Source: Ereboglobus sp. PH5-10 (GTDB lineage: Bacteria > Verrucomicrobiota > Verrucomicrobiia > Opitutales > Opitutaceae). From it: a stretch of DNA of 64,000 nucleotides. Below are positions 43,933-52,630 of this stretch, one piece after another. The notes beneath the pieces were generated by a model that saw only the letters and a program-made list of their open reading frames with translations, did no database searches and had not been told where the DNA came from. Position numbers and translations under genes: made by a program. The first letter of the stretch is position 1, and each line of letters begins with the position of its first letter. The stretch is taken from NCBI RefSeq assembly GCF_029504735.1, contig NZ_JAQFIP010000011.1, positions 62,001 to 126,000 on the forward strand, given 5' to 3'.

Positions 43933-44892
43933 TCACGGGGCGCGGGGTGGTTCTCCGACGGGGGGTGGTTTGGGTGACTGCGGAGGGGGCGGCTGTGGGG
44001 CGGGGGCGATCTTGGGCGGGATGGGGACGGGCGCGCTCGCGCAGGGTGTTGCGGTCGCCGTGGTCTTGGATGCGGGCGTTTGCGTGACGGGGTTTGATGT
44101 GACCGTGTTGTCGGCTGAGGGATATGGACGGATGCCGATGGTGGCGAAGAAATCCATGACGAGGCCGAGATAGGTGGTGCGAGTTTTCCACGCAGATTGG
44201 ATGTTCGGTTTGTTGCCGGGGTGGACGCTTTGCTTTGCCGAAATGTCACCCAGCTTTTGCAGGATGTGCTGGGCCTCTTTGAGGCTGCTGATGCTGAATT
44301 GTTTGGACGCCATGATTCCGTGCAGGATTAGTTTCCCCTTGTTCAGCGGCTTTTCCACCTCGTCGAGTATGCGTATGCACTGGTCGCGGCAGGTATTGGT
44401 AATTTCGCGCATCTTGGGCGTGTCGTCATCTTGATGCACCAGCCAATGACGGACGGCGATGGCGAGCTCGCGCGCGAATCGGTCGATGGTGCCCACAATG
44501 TCCCTCACCTCCTCGACCGAGTAGGCATGTGGCAGGTCTAAGCGCGGCTTGACGGAGGCCGCCTTGTCGATAGCAACACGGATGGCTGCGGAATTCGTAG
44601 TCACGCGACTGGTGCGCTTGATGGCGGTAAGCTTTTCAACATCGCTGCGGCTGCAACGGAGGATTATGCTAAACTCCCTTTTTTCTTTGCCGGGCGGCGG
44701 CTGTGCGGGCTCGGGTTTGGCGTCGCAGACGGCGACAATCTCTGCCTTGGTTTTCCCATCGAGAAATTTTTGAACATCCAATTCTTCGAGAAGATAGATC
44801 TCCAGTTTTGCGTGGTTGATGGCGGTATTTTTTTGACCGGTATCACGCAGACAATTCTGGATAATGCGGGCTAGTTTTTTGGTAGGTTTCAT
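43933..44892 (-). CDS. Uncharacterised protein with ribbon-helix-helix-like segment and proline-rich tail
   Basis: This is a 319-residue protein. Residues of about 72-112 (REFSIILRCSRSDVEKLTAI, then VTTNSAAIRVAIDKAAS) have the strand-helix-helix pattern of ribbon-helix-helix DNA-binding proteins. A helical domain with conserved Trp/His follows (FARELAIAVRHWLVHQDD). The last 50 residues are Pro/Ala-rich. It overlaps the upstream gene by 50 bp and is the last gene of the four-gene operon. If the upstream gene is a relaxase derivative, this could be its accessory DNA-binding protein; that is inference. Confidence 0.5.
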   Translation of the reverse strand: MKPTKKLARIIQNCLRDTGQKNTAINHAKLEIYLLEELDVQKFLDGKTKAEIVAVCDAKPEPAQPPPGKEKREFSIILRCSRSDVEKLTAIKRTSRVTTNSAAIRVAIDKAASVKPRLDLPHAYSVEEVRDIVGTIDRFARELAIAVRHWLVHQDDDTPKMREITNTCRDQCIRILDEVEKPLNKGKLILHGIMASKQFSISSLKEAQHILQKLGDISAKQSVHPGNKPNIQSAWKTRTTYLGLVMDFFATIGIRPYPSADNTVTSNPVTQTPASKTTATATPCASAPVPIPPKIAPAPQPPPPQSPKPPPVGEPPRAP

Positions 44893-45859
44893 GATGTGAA
44901 TGCTGACTCTGTATTACATGATTTTTTTGCGGTGTATCACGCCGGACGGGGTTCTTGGAAATGTATGACGCGCGCCACGTCTTGGCTCTGTTTTTGAATT
45001 TATCCTCCTGAGTCTCGGACGCGAATTGGGCGAGATAGCGTTCGACGAAACCCAGGAAATACGGGAGCGAAATTTCCAATGGAGGCTGAGCCTTGACGGG
45101 TTTATTAGCGGCTGTGCGGCGACCGGGTGGGGTCCAATAAAACTGGAAGTTGGAGTCGATTTCCCATTCGTCACGGTGGAGCCCGGCGGCGACGAAAACG
45201 CGGGGTAATTTTTCCCTTTCCATGGGCGAGTCGAGCAGCGATGGGGTGTTCCGGATGGTGTCGCCAATGAGGTTCACGAGCGGGGTAAAGGCAGGGGCGT
45301 TGTCCGCGTGCCAGGCGCGCTTTTGGCCTATCGCTGGGATGGGAAACTCGCCACAATCTTGGCGGGTTTCACTTACCTCCTGCTGCCATTCATCGGCACG
45401 GTGCCGGGCTCGGCGGATGAGGTTTACGTTGCTGGGACGCGCTAGCGCCGGACGATCCCCAAGGGTGATGTGGGGGATGATGAGGTTGAGGTCGGCAGCG
45501 CCGGAAAATTTGTGAATGTGCCAGGTTACGACGCAAAATTCAAAGCAGTCGAGGGCGCGCAAAATTACATTGAGGAATTGGGATTTTTCGAAATCGTCGA
45601 GGTAGCTGCCGGGCGCGAAGGCCGCAATCCACCATGTCGCGGCCGTGCGGATTTGATTTGAAGGGGCGCGCTCCATGTTCAAGAGGCGGAGCGCCTCATC
45701 CAACAGGGTCTCGAAATCTTGTGCATTTTCCGCGCCAAAAACCTGAGCGTGATCGATGTGGTAGAACCTGTGGTTGTGATGCTCTTGGTTTTCAAGATAC
45801 CTCAACGCCCCAGAAGTCGCGGCCACGGATTTGATGGACTGCTTATTTACAACTGGCAT
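44843..45859 (-). CDS. Uncharacterised protein, possibly a degenerate relaxase-like protein
   Basis: This 338-residue protein has no confident family. The layout recalls plasmid mobilisation relaxases: a helical region, then FLNVILRALDCFEFCVVTWH, then IHKFSGAADLNLIIPHIT. In relaxases the corresponding stretch reads roughly VxxHxDExxPHLHxxVxP. Here the catalytic HxH would be DLN, so nicking activity would be lost if the alignment is right. The frame overlaps the ParB-like gene by 17 bp and the next gene by 50 bp, so the three are tightly coupled. Confidence 0.4.
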   Translation of the reverse strand: MPVVNKQSIKSVAATSGALRYLENQEHHNHRFYHIDHAQVFGAENAQDFETLLDEALRLLNMERAPSNQIRTAATWWIAAFAPGSYLDDFEKSQFLNVILRALDCFEFCVVTWHIHKFSGAADLNLIIPHITLGDRPALARPSNVNLIRRARHRADEWQQEVSETRQDCGEFPIPAIGQKRAWHADNAPAFTPLVNLIGDTIRNTPSLLDSPMEREKLPRVFVAAGLHRDEWEIDSNFQFYWTPPGRRTAANKPVKAQPPLEISLPYFLGFVERYLAQFASETQEDKFKNRAKTWRASYISKNPVRRDTPQKNHVIQSQHSHHETYQKTSPHYPELSA

Positions 45860-46931
45860 CGGAATAGTCCTCGTTTTTGGGATCGTTGGGCGTGGTAAAA
45901 AAGTAGGCCAACTTTGTCTTTAGGTAACGTGTTATCGGATGAGCCGAGAGTTTGAGGCGCGCGCGAGTGTCTTTGGCGACGCCTGGTTCCCATTCGCTGG
46001 CAATTCTTGAGGCGACGCGCTTCACGGCATAGGTTGTCAAGTTTACTTGTTCTGCTTCCACGTCGGAGTTTTTGAGCTTTTCAATAAGAGGGATTAACGC
46101 CAGCAGGGACTCGCGAGCATCATAAGACGCGGCCCTGGAATGTCTCTCCATGTCCTCAAGCGCGCGGGTGACTGTGGATTTGGAAACATTCAGCGCTCGG
46201 GCTATATCGGCTCTGCATGTGTCACCTTTGCGCGGGGTTTCTTTGTTTATCTGGACGGTGATATCAGGGTGCGTTTGCAGGAAGTTTACAACAAAGCGTT
46301 TTTTATCGGAGCCTTTGATTCTGTTGCCTTGGCGCTGGTTGATTTCGAAGGCAATGTAGGGGGCGTATCGGAGCGGGAGTGTGACGATGAAGGCCGGAAT
46401 GGTGGTGCGCAGGCAGTCTTTGGCGGTTACCACGCGGTGTTCGCCGTCGAGCAGCAGCAGGTTTTCTTCCTCGGGAATGCGCAGGAGCAGAACACGCTTC
46501 AATGGATGGCCTCGGCGCACCTTTGAGGCAAGTGCGTCAAGTGTGGCTTGGTTAAGTTGCGCTCGTGGTTGGATAGTTTTGTCGATTCTTATGTTGGCTA
46601 GAAGGACGTCTGCTTTTTCGAGGCATTTATCTTTACCGGCAGGTTCAGCGTCGAAGAGGTATTCCAGATAATCAACAATGTTGATTATCATGGAGCGGTG
46701 ATGTCGTTCGGCAATTCGTGTGGCGGCAAGGCGGCCATCTTTGTGGGCTTGCCGCACCGCCCAATGGTTGACTCCGGTGAGTTCCTCAACGTCGTCGAGA
46801 AACATATACGTATCTTCAAAACCCAAGAGTTCGAACGGGATGTCCACCGGACCAATGAAATCTGGGCCGCCGACGGTGAAGTCTTGGGCTGTTTGTGTTG
46901 GCGTGGTCGGTGTTGAGTATGATGTGCTCAT
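45843..46931 (-). CDS. ParB/Spo0J-like DNA-binding protein
   Basis: This 362-residue protein has an N-terminal region with a helix-turn-helix-like stretch (MFLDDVEELTGVNHWAVRQA). It is followed by a ParB N-terminal-type domain: VLLANIRIDKTIQPRAQLNQ, LKRVLLLRIPEEENLLLLDG and EHRVVTAKDCLRTTIPAFIV. A second helix-turn-helix is CRADIARALNVSKSTVTRAL. ParB proteins bind palindromic parS sites and, as CTP-dependent clamps, spread along DNA. GTTTC-N3-GAAAC palindromes flank the operon on both sides. No ParA ATPase is nearby, so a regulatory rather than segregation role is possible. Confidence 0.7.
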   Translation of the reverse strand: MSTSYSTPTTPTQTAQDFTVGGPDFIGPVDIPFELLGFEDTYMFLDDVEELTGVNHWAVRQAHKDGRLAATRIAERHHRSMIINIVDYLEYLFDAEPAGKDKCLEKADVLLANIRIDKTIQPRAQLNQATLDALASKVRRGHPLKRVLLLRIPEEENLLLLDGEHRVVTAKDCLRTTIPAFIVTLPLRYAPYIAFEINQRQGNRIKGSDKKRFVVNFLQTHPDITVQINKETPRKGDTCRADIARALNVSKSTVTRALEDMERHSRAASYDARESLLALIPLIEKLKNSDVEAEQVNLTTYAVKRVASRIASEWEPGVAKDTRARLKLSAHPITRYLKTKLAYFFTTPNDPKNEDYSDASCK

Positions 46932-46968
46932 AAAATGTTAAATTGGAATAGGATATTGAGGGGCAGGG

Positions 46969-47346
46969 TTACTTGACCCACCAAGGCTTGGGTTTGGTGG
47001 TGTCTGTGCGGCGGTTGAGCCACACTTCATATTCGGCAAACGGGATCCTGTAGGGCTTGCCCCCTCGCATAGTTTGGATGACCTTGGCGCGACATCGATC
47101 CGAAACGAATTGGTGGCTTCGTCCAATGGCCGCCGCGAACTCCTTGACTAAAAAGAAACCGCGGGTTTCGCCGGTGAGGCGTGCGGCCTTGGCAGCCAGG
47201 GCATCGGCAGGGATTGCTATTCGCGGGGTGTTTTCGTTTGAGGCAAATGGGACGGCTTCCGCTGCCGAAGTATTTTTGGCCGGGTTTTGTTTAGTTTCGA
47301 AATTGGAGCCGTGGGAAGCTGACATGGTAGCGTATATATTGGACAA
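46969..47346 (-). CDS. Small helix-turn-helix DNA-binding protein (excisionase-like)
   Basis: This 125-residue protein has a low-complexity N-terminus and a C-terminal helix-turn-helix: FFLVKEFAAAIGRSHQFVSD, then GKPYRIPFAEYEVWLNRR. The layout resembles MerR/excisionase-type domains that end in an R-IP-x-x-x-Y/F-xxW element. The ATG at 47346 or one of two following Met codons could be the start. It is the first gene of the operon and ends 37 bp before the ParB-like gene. Confidence 0.6.
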   Translation of the reverse strand: MSNIYATMSASHGSNFETKQNPAKNTSAAEAVPFASNENTPRIAIPADALAAKAARLTGETRGFFLVKEFAAAIGRSHQFVSDRCRAKVIQTMRGGKPYRIPFAEYEVWLNRRTDTTKPKPWWVK

Positions 47347-48083
47347 AAAAAACGGAAACCAAAGAGGAGTTTTAGGAATCGCAAAAAATCTTCTTCAATT
47401 TTAGAAAACAGCAGTTTGTTGTTAACCATAGTGCTATTAGTCGGTTGCGCATAAATCTGGTGAAGATGGCCCAGATTATTTTCTTTTCTGTGAAGTTTTT
47501 TGAGGGAGTTTTTGTCCGGGCGCGGCGTAACGGAAACGCAAGCTGGCCGTGGAATTTTTTTCCAAAGGCGGCTCGGATGGTTGCGATCAAAAATCCGAGG
47601 ATTATAGGCCAAAAAATTGGGCAAAACTTTCTCTTTGGGAAATTGGGGACGGGCTTGCAAGAAAATGGGGAAACATTTTCAACTTTTTTTCGCCTTTAGT
47701 AGTAACTTCCTGTGACTGTGCGGGTTGCCCGATCCGAGTGTTTGTAGCATTCGGATTTGATAATCAGGCATCGGTTTTTATTTATGTTATAACCATCACG
47801 GATACAACTGGTTATAGATCAATTTAGGATTTCTGCTTATGAGGATTCCAGGGCGAATTCCGGAAGGATCGAAAACTTCAAACCTTTTGATTAATTGGCG
47901 CGATTGGCGTGATTCTCCGAGACGGAATTTTGGGCAAAATTTATTGCATTTATAGATTGGGGAAGCCCATGCAAGGTGCGGGGTGGGGTTTATTGAAAAG
48001 TTTGGGTGGGTTTATTGATTTCTGGCGGCATTTGCGAAAGCCCTCCGGGGTTGGAAAACTCAAACATTAAAGCGCAGAAAACT
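47347..48083. other. AT-rich leader of the ParB-like operon
   Basis: No supported gene. The stretch is AT-rich with short frames only. An 8-bp inverted repeat (TATAACCA 47788-47795, TGGTTATA 47809-47816) is the only clear symmetry. Together with 48084-48534 it forms a 1.2-kb non-coding block between the HTH gene and hsdR. Confidence 0.5.
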
Positions 48084-48130
48084 AACAAAACGGCTCGCGC
48101 GGCACGAAGTGTCGCGCGAGCCGTTTTGTT
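48084..48130. terminator. Long hairpin with GAA loop
   Basis: 22-bp arms (48084-48105 and 48109-48130) pair with a single non-Watson-Crick position and close on a GAA triloop. A-rich and T-rich ends flank a CGGCTCGCGC core. It could terminate transcription in either direction. Its right arm overlaps the GTTTC palindrome at 48128. Confidence 0.7.
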
Positions 48131-48282
48131 TCCATGAAACTATTTTTTTTACTCCTGAAGCGACGGAGCGGGATATTTTTGAATTTAGGAAATGAGGCGG
48201 ATTTTGAGATTCTTGTGGTAACTACTGTGTGTTGCCTGGGCAGCGCCTTGATTTTGACGGGACGGGGTGTTTCATGGAAACA
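48128..48282. promoter_or_regulatory. Two GTTTC-N3-GAAAC palindromes upstream of the ParB-like operon
   Basis: GTTTC-CAT-GAAAC lies at 48128-48140 and TGTTTCATGGAAACA at 48268-48282. Half-site and 3-base spacing are identical to the two sites at 43793 and 43899, so four copies bracket the operon. Confidence 0.6.
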
Positions 48283-48311
48283 AATTTTGCGCGCTTTTAT
48301 TTTTAGGTGTA

Positions 48312-48397
48312 TGAAAAATTTTCAATGCATTGTCGGCGGCGTTGAAATCCAGGTGTGTGAAAATTTTTCACCACATGGAATGTGAATATTTTTCACA
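48312..48397. repeat. Three GTGAAAA-T-TTTTCAC-type palindromes
   Basis: Copies lie at 48312-48324 (TGAAAAATTTTCA), 48357-48371 (GTGAAAATTTTTCAC, perfect 7+1+7) and 48381-48397 (TGTGAATATTTTTCACA). The last two are 25 bp apart and the first is 46 bp before the second. Regular spacing and identity suggest an operator or iteron array for an unidentified DNA-binding protein. Confidence 0.55.
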
Positions 48398-48473
48398 TCC
48401 AACCGCGAAATACATATATATAAGTGTAGTATGGCGCGGAGGGGCGGGCATCGGCTGGAAGCTGATTGCATCT

Positions 48474-48524
48474 GCATGGGCGGCTCGCCCATGCCTCTCG
48501 ATCCTCACGGGCTGGCGGCCCGTG
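48474..48524 (-). terminator. Two hairpins downstream of hsdR
   Basis: Perfect stems GCATGGGCG/CGCCCATGC (48474-48482, 48486-48494) and CACGGGC/GCCCGTG (48506-48512, 48518-48524) lie just after the minus-strand stop of hsdR (48535). They are plausible terminators of the restriction-modification operon, without a clear T-run. Confidence 0.5.
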
Positions 48525-48534
48525 CCACGCACGA

Positions 48535-51500
48535 TCAGGCGGTGAGTTCGTTGGCGATTAGTTCCGCCTGCTTGAGCACGGTCTCGGTGGCGAGGAGTTG
48601 CATGTCTGGCGGGTAGCCGAACTTTCGAAGGGTGCGTTTGATTATCACCTTCAGCTTCGCCTTCACACTTTCCTTTAGCGTCCAGTCAATGCTGGCGTTG
48701 CGACGGACTTGGTCGAATAGCTCCACGGCGAGTTCCCGCAGCTTGTCCTTTTGCATAAGCTCCCGCGCGCTTTCATTGTTCGCCACCGCTGTGTAGAAGG
48801 CATACTCTGGGTCGCTCAGGTTCATCTCCTTGGCGGCGTTGTCGGAGTGGACGATCTCCTTGCCCATCTTGATGAGCGCATCCATGAACTCCGCGGCGGT
48901 CAGGATTTTGTTCTGATATTTTTTGATCGCGTCCTCCAGCATTTCGAGGAGGCGCTTGCTTTCAACCAGGTTCTTCCGTGCCCGGATTTTGATTTCGTCG
49001 TTGAGGAGTTTTTTCAGGACTTCGAGCGCGATGTTCTTGTGCTGCTTATTCTTCAACTCGGCCAGGAACTCGTCGGAGAGGATCGAGATGTCGGGTTTCT
49101 TGATGCCGGCGGCGTCAAAGACATCGACTACTTTTTCGGAGACGAGCGCCTGGTCGATGACTTGGCGGATGGTGGTTTCGAGCGATTCGTCGTCGGTGCC
49201 TTCGCCGCGCGGCTCGAACTTGACGAGGCGCGCCTTGACCGCCTGGAAAAAGCCGACTTCGTCGCGCGCGTCCATGGCCTGGTCGTGGGGGATGGCGATG
49301 GCGAGGGCTTGCGAGAGCGCGGCGACTTGTCCGATGTAGCGTTTTTTTCCGTTGTCGAGGCCGAGGATGTGCTCCTCGGCGGCGAGGATGATCGTGAGTT
49401 TTTGCGCGGTGCCTGCGGCGAAGTAGTTTTCGTAGGGGAAGTCGGCGCCCTCGCGGAACATCGCCGATACGATTTCCAGTTTTTCGAGCATGACCTTCAC
49501 GGCCTGCTCTTGCGCGGTGGCGGGATCGCCGCGTCCGCCGGATTCGGAGTAGAAGGAGAGCGCTTCCTTCAGGTCTGCCGCGATGCCGAGGTAATCGACC
49601 ACGAGGCCGGCGGGCTTGTCCTTGTAAACGCGGTTCACGCGGGCGATGGCCTGCATGAGGTTGTGCCCCTTCATGGGCTTGTCGATGTAGAGGGTGTGCA
49701 GGCAGGGCGCGTCGAAGCCGGTCAGCCACATGTCGCGCACGATGACGAGGCGCAGCGGGTCGTCGGGGTTGCGCATGCGCTCGGCGAGTGCCTTGCGCTG
49801 CTCCTTGGTGGTGTGGTGGCGCGCGACTTCGGGGCCGTCGGTGCTCTTGGCGGTCATCACGACTTTGAGGGCGCCCTTGGCGGGGTCGTCGGAGTGCCAG
49901 TCGGGGCGAAGTTTTATGATTTCGGCGTAGAGTTCGGCGGCGATGCGGCGCGACATGCTCACGACCATGCCTTTGCCGTCGGCGGCTTTCAGGCGGGCCT
50001 CGAAATGGAAAACGATGTCGCGGGCGAGCGTGGCGATGCGTGGCCTGCTGCCGATGAGCGCCTCCATTTTTGTCCACTTGGCCTTGGCTTTTTGCGTGTC
50101 GCTCAGGTCCTCTGCGTCAAGTTCGTCGTCGAGCTCGGAGATTAGTTTTTTGCCTTCGTCGGAGAGCGCTACCTTGGCGAGGCGGCTTTCGTAAAAGATG
50201 CGCACGGTGGCGCCGTCCTCCACGGCTTGCGCGATGTCGTAGATGTCCACGTAGTTGCCGAAAACCGCGGGCGTGTTTTTGTCGGTTTTTTCGATGGGGG
50301 TGCCGGTGAAGCCGAGGTAGGTGGCGTTGGGCAGCGCGTCGCGCAGGTATTTGGCAAAGCCGTAAACAACTTTTTGCCCGACGACGGTGCCGGAGGCGTC
50401 TTTTTCGTCAACGGTCTTTGCCTTGAAGCCGTATTGGGTGCGGTGCGCCTCGTCGGCGATGACGACGATGTTTCGGCGGGGGGAGAGTTGCTCGTAAACA
50501 TTGCCGGTTTCAGGCTGGAATTTCTGGATGGTGCTGAACACCACGCCGCCGCTGGCGACTGCGAGCAATTCTTTCAGGTGCTCGCGGCTTTCGGCCTGCA
50601 CGGGGGCCTGGCGCAGGAGCTGACGCGAGGCGGCGAAGGTGTCGAAGAGCTGGTCGTCGAGGTCGTTGCGGTCGGTGAGGACAACGATGGTGGGGTTGTC
50701 CAGCGCGAGGACGATTTTGCCGGTGTAGAACACCATTGAGAGCGACTTGCCGGAGCCTTGGGTGTGCCAGACGACGCCGGCCTTGCGGTCGCCGACGGGT
50801 TGCAGGGCGGCATCGGGTAGGCCGTAGGCGCCGGGGTCTTCGGCCACCACGCGGTTCGGCGGGGCGGAGGACATGGACAGGCCGCCCGTGCCACTCAACC
50901 CAGCCGCCCGAAGCGTGGAGGCGACGGCGGCGTTGACGGCGTAGTATTGGTGGTAGGCGGCGAGTTTTTTGACAGTGGCCACCGTCTTCTGCCTGGTCCC
51001 GGCGTCCCCGCGGCTGCCTTTCTCGAAGACGATAAAATGCCGCACAAGGTCGAGCAGCGTCTCGCGGTTCAACATGCCGCAGATAAGCACCTCCAGCTCG
51101 CTTTGGAGCTTCGAGGCCTCGACTTTGCCGTCGGAGCTTTTCCACTTCATGAAGCGAGTGAATTCTGACGAGATGGTGCCGGCGCGGGCATCCAGGCCGT
51201 CGGACACAACGACGATGGCGTTGGTCGTGAAGAGGCCTGGCACGGTCTGCTTGTAGGTGGCGATCTGCTTGAACGCGGAGCGGATGGTCGCGTTTTCGTC
51301 CGCCGGGTTTTTCAGCTCGATGACGACCAGCGGCAGGCCGTTGACGAAGAGCACAAGGTCGGGGCGCTTGTTAAAATGGTTTTCGATGACCGTGAACTGG
51401 TTGACGACGAGGAAATCGTTGTTGAGCGGGTTTTCGAAATCGACCAGCCACACGCGCTCGCCGCGCTCGGCACCGTCTTTTTGCAGGCTCACGGGGACGC

Positions 51501-51774
51501 CCTCGGTGAGCAGTCGGTGGAAGGTTTCGTTGTCCGCCATCAAGTCCGGCGAATGGATGCGCCGCACGACCTTGAGCGCGTCGTCGAGCAGGGCCGGCGG
51601 CAGGGTGGGGTTGATGCGCCGCAATGCCGTCTCCAGCCGCGCCGCGAGGAGCGTTTGCGTGTAGTCGGCGCGCTCGACCTCGTCGTCGGCCGCGTGGAGG
51701 TAGGCGTAACCCTGCGCTTCAAGCAACTGGATCGCGTAGTCTTCGATGGCGGATTCGGTGAGGCGGGTCGTCAT
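48535..51774 (-). CDS. hsdR: Type I restriction endonuclease subunit R
   Basis: This 1079-residue protein is of full family length. It has an N-terminal HsdR nuclease domain ([40 protein letters not shown]; the D...ExK core ends in ELK). Superfamily 2 helicase motifs follow: Walker [35 protein letters not shown] and GFTGTPI. Motif VI is in [17 protein letters not shown], followed by a helical C-terminus. It is the last gene of the operon, 85 bp after the shortened AlbA_2 gene, on the same strand. It should form the translocating/cleaving part of an HsdR2M2S complex. Confidence 0.96.
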   Translation of the reverse strand: MTTRLTESAIEDYAIQLLEAQGYAYLHAADDEVERADYTQTLLAARLETALRRINPTLPPALLDDALKVVRRIHSPDLMADNETFHRLLTEGVPVSLQKDGAERGERVWLVDFENPLNNDFLVVNQFTVIENHFNKRPDLVLFVNGLPLVVIELKNPADENATIRSAFKQIATYKQTVPGLFTTNAIVVVSDGLDARAGTISSEFTRFMKWKSSDGKVEASKLQSELEVLICGMLNRETLLDLVRHFIVFEKGSRGDAGTRQKTVATVKKLAAYHQYYAVNAAVASTLRAAGLSGTGGLSMSSAPPNRVVAEDPGAYGLPDAALQPVGDRKAGVVWHTQGSGKSLSMVFYTGKIVLALDNPTIVVLTDRNDLDDQLFDTFAASRQLLRQAPVQAESREHLKELLAVASGGVVFSTIQKFQPETGNVYEQLSPRRNIVVIADEAHRTQYGFKAKTVDEKDASGTVVGQKVVYGFAKYLRDALPNATYLGFTGTPIEKTDKNTPAVFGNYVDIYDIAQAVEDGATVRIFYESRLAKVALSDEGKKLISELDDELDAEDLSDTQKAKAKWTKMEALIGSRPRIATLARDIVFHFEARLKAADGKGMVVSMSRRIAAELYAEIIKLRPDWHSDDPAKGALKVVMTAKSTDGPEVARHHTTKEQRKALAERMRNPDDPLRLVIVRDMWLTGFDAPCLHTLYIDKPMKGHNLMQAIARVNRVYKDKPAGLVVDYLGIAADLKEALSFYSESGGRGDPATAQEQAVKVMLEKLEIVSAMFREGADFPYENYFAAGTAQKLTIILAAEEHILGLDNGKKRYIGQVAALSQALAIAIPHDQAMDARDEVGFFQAVKARLVKFEPRGEGTDDESLETTIRQVIDQALVSEKVVDVFDAAGIKKPDISILSDEFLAELKNKQHKNIALEVLKKLLNDEIKIRARKNLVESKRLLEMLEDAIKKYQNKILTAAEFMDALIKMGKEIVHSDNAAKEMNLSDPEYAFYTAVANNESARELMQKDKLRELAVELFDQVRRNASIDWTLKESVKAKLKVIIKRTLRKFGYPPDMQLLATETVLKQAELIANELTA

Positions 51775-51859
51775 GCGGTTTTACTTGAGTGGTTCTTGGG
51801 CGCTGCTTGGTGGTTACTTGAGTGGCGGGCGGCGTTTTTTGGAGGCGGGGCACGCGATG

Positions 51860-52450
51860 TTATTCCCCTTTTAACACAGCGAGCCCCCTGGCGGTCAGGC
51901 GGTATTTTTGCGTCGGACTGCGAGGCTTATCCGGCTGCGTCCTCTCGATAAACCCGGCGGTTAAGGCGGGATTCACAAAATTTCGCCTGAAGTTGACCAC
52001 ATCCCTCATCGCCAATTCTCGCATCAAATCGTCCCTGCTTTTTGTCGAGCTATGCAATGCCAGCAACAGGCTTATTACTTGATGGGTTACTTGATGGGTC
52101 GCCCGATTTTTCGTCACCCCTGTTTTTTTATTTAATCCTTTATTTTTCAATATGTTAACTTGATGGGTGGGCTTGGGGCTTACTTGATGGGTCGCCGATG
52201 CTTGTTCAATGCGCAAAGTCACCCAAAAACCGCCTTCCGCCTCCGTCATTTCCGGCTCCGCGAGGCCGGCTTTTTGGCAAGCCTCAATGATCTTTATCGT
52301 GCCCCGCCCCCAGCCGTCGATATAGCCGCCCTTGAACTCGTCCATACCGGGAAAAAGGCTGCCGCCCCTCGCGTTGGCGAAGCCGCAAATCCATTTGAGG
52401 TAATCGTCGTGCCAAGCCTGTTTATATTCGATGTTTTGGTGCTCGGGCAT
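51860..52450 (-). CDS. Shortened AlbA_2/RecG-like regulator (internal in-frame deletion)
   Basis: This 196-residue protein begins like a schlafen AlbA_2 protein (PEHQNIEYKQAWHDDYLKWI, CGFANARGGSL). After about 33 residues it jumps to the C-terminal part of the same family (GGYIDGWGRGTIKIIEACQK, then AGLAEPEMTEAEGGFWVTL). A THQV-rich linker and a winged-helix follow (RDDLMRELAMRDVVNFRRNF, GFIERTQPDKP). Full-length relatives are usually well over 400 residues, so the AlbA core and the divergent ATPase middle are largely missing while the frame is kept. Such proteins often sit in type I restriction-modification operons. It starts 6 bp after the small RhuM fragment. Confidence 0.7.
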   Translation of the reverse strand: MPEHQNIEYKQAWHDDYLKWICGFANARGGSLFPGMDEFKGGYIDGWGRGTIKIIEACQKAGLAEPEMTEAEGGFWVTLRIEQASATHQVSPKPTHQVNILKNKGLNKKTGVTKNRATHQVTHQVISLLLALHSSTKSRDDLMRELAMRDVVNFRRNFVNPALTAGFIERTQPDKPRSPTQKYRLTARGLAVLKGE

Positions 52451-52456
52451 GGTGGG

Positions 52457-52630
52457 TTAGCGGGTTGCGCGCATGAGAACGGGAACGGGGCGGACGGGCA
52501 AGATTTGCGCGCGGCTGCCGACGGCTGTTGCGTTTAGCGTGCGCCGGATGGATTCGTCCTTGCAAAGCACGCCCGCCTTCACGGCTCCGTCGGTCGCGGA
52601 ATATGGCAGGAACTGGTTGACGTTATTCAT
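52457..52630 (-). CDS. RhuM N-terminal fragment, 57 residues
   Basis: The frame starts at 52630 with its ATG overlapping the TGA of the HAD gene (ATGA), and stops at 52457. It reads MNNVNQFLPYSATDGAVKAG, then VLCKDESI, close to the first 28 residues of RhuM-type proteins (xxFLLYxxxDGxVKVxVxxxDETxWLTQ). The rest (RRTLNATAVGSRAQILPVRP) has no counterpart. It is probably a relic, retained within a chain of overlapping start and stop codons. Confidence 0.5.
   Translation of the reverse strand: MNNVNQFLPYSATDGAVKAGVLCKDESIRRTLNATAVGSRAQILPVRPVPVLMRATR

Noticed and set aside
48751-50145. 464-codon open frame on the plus strand
   Set aside because: Antisense shadow of hsdR, composed of Val/Gly/Leu/Asp-rich sequence without domains.
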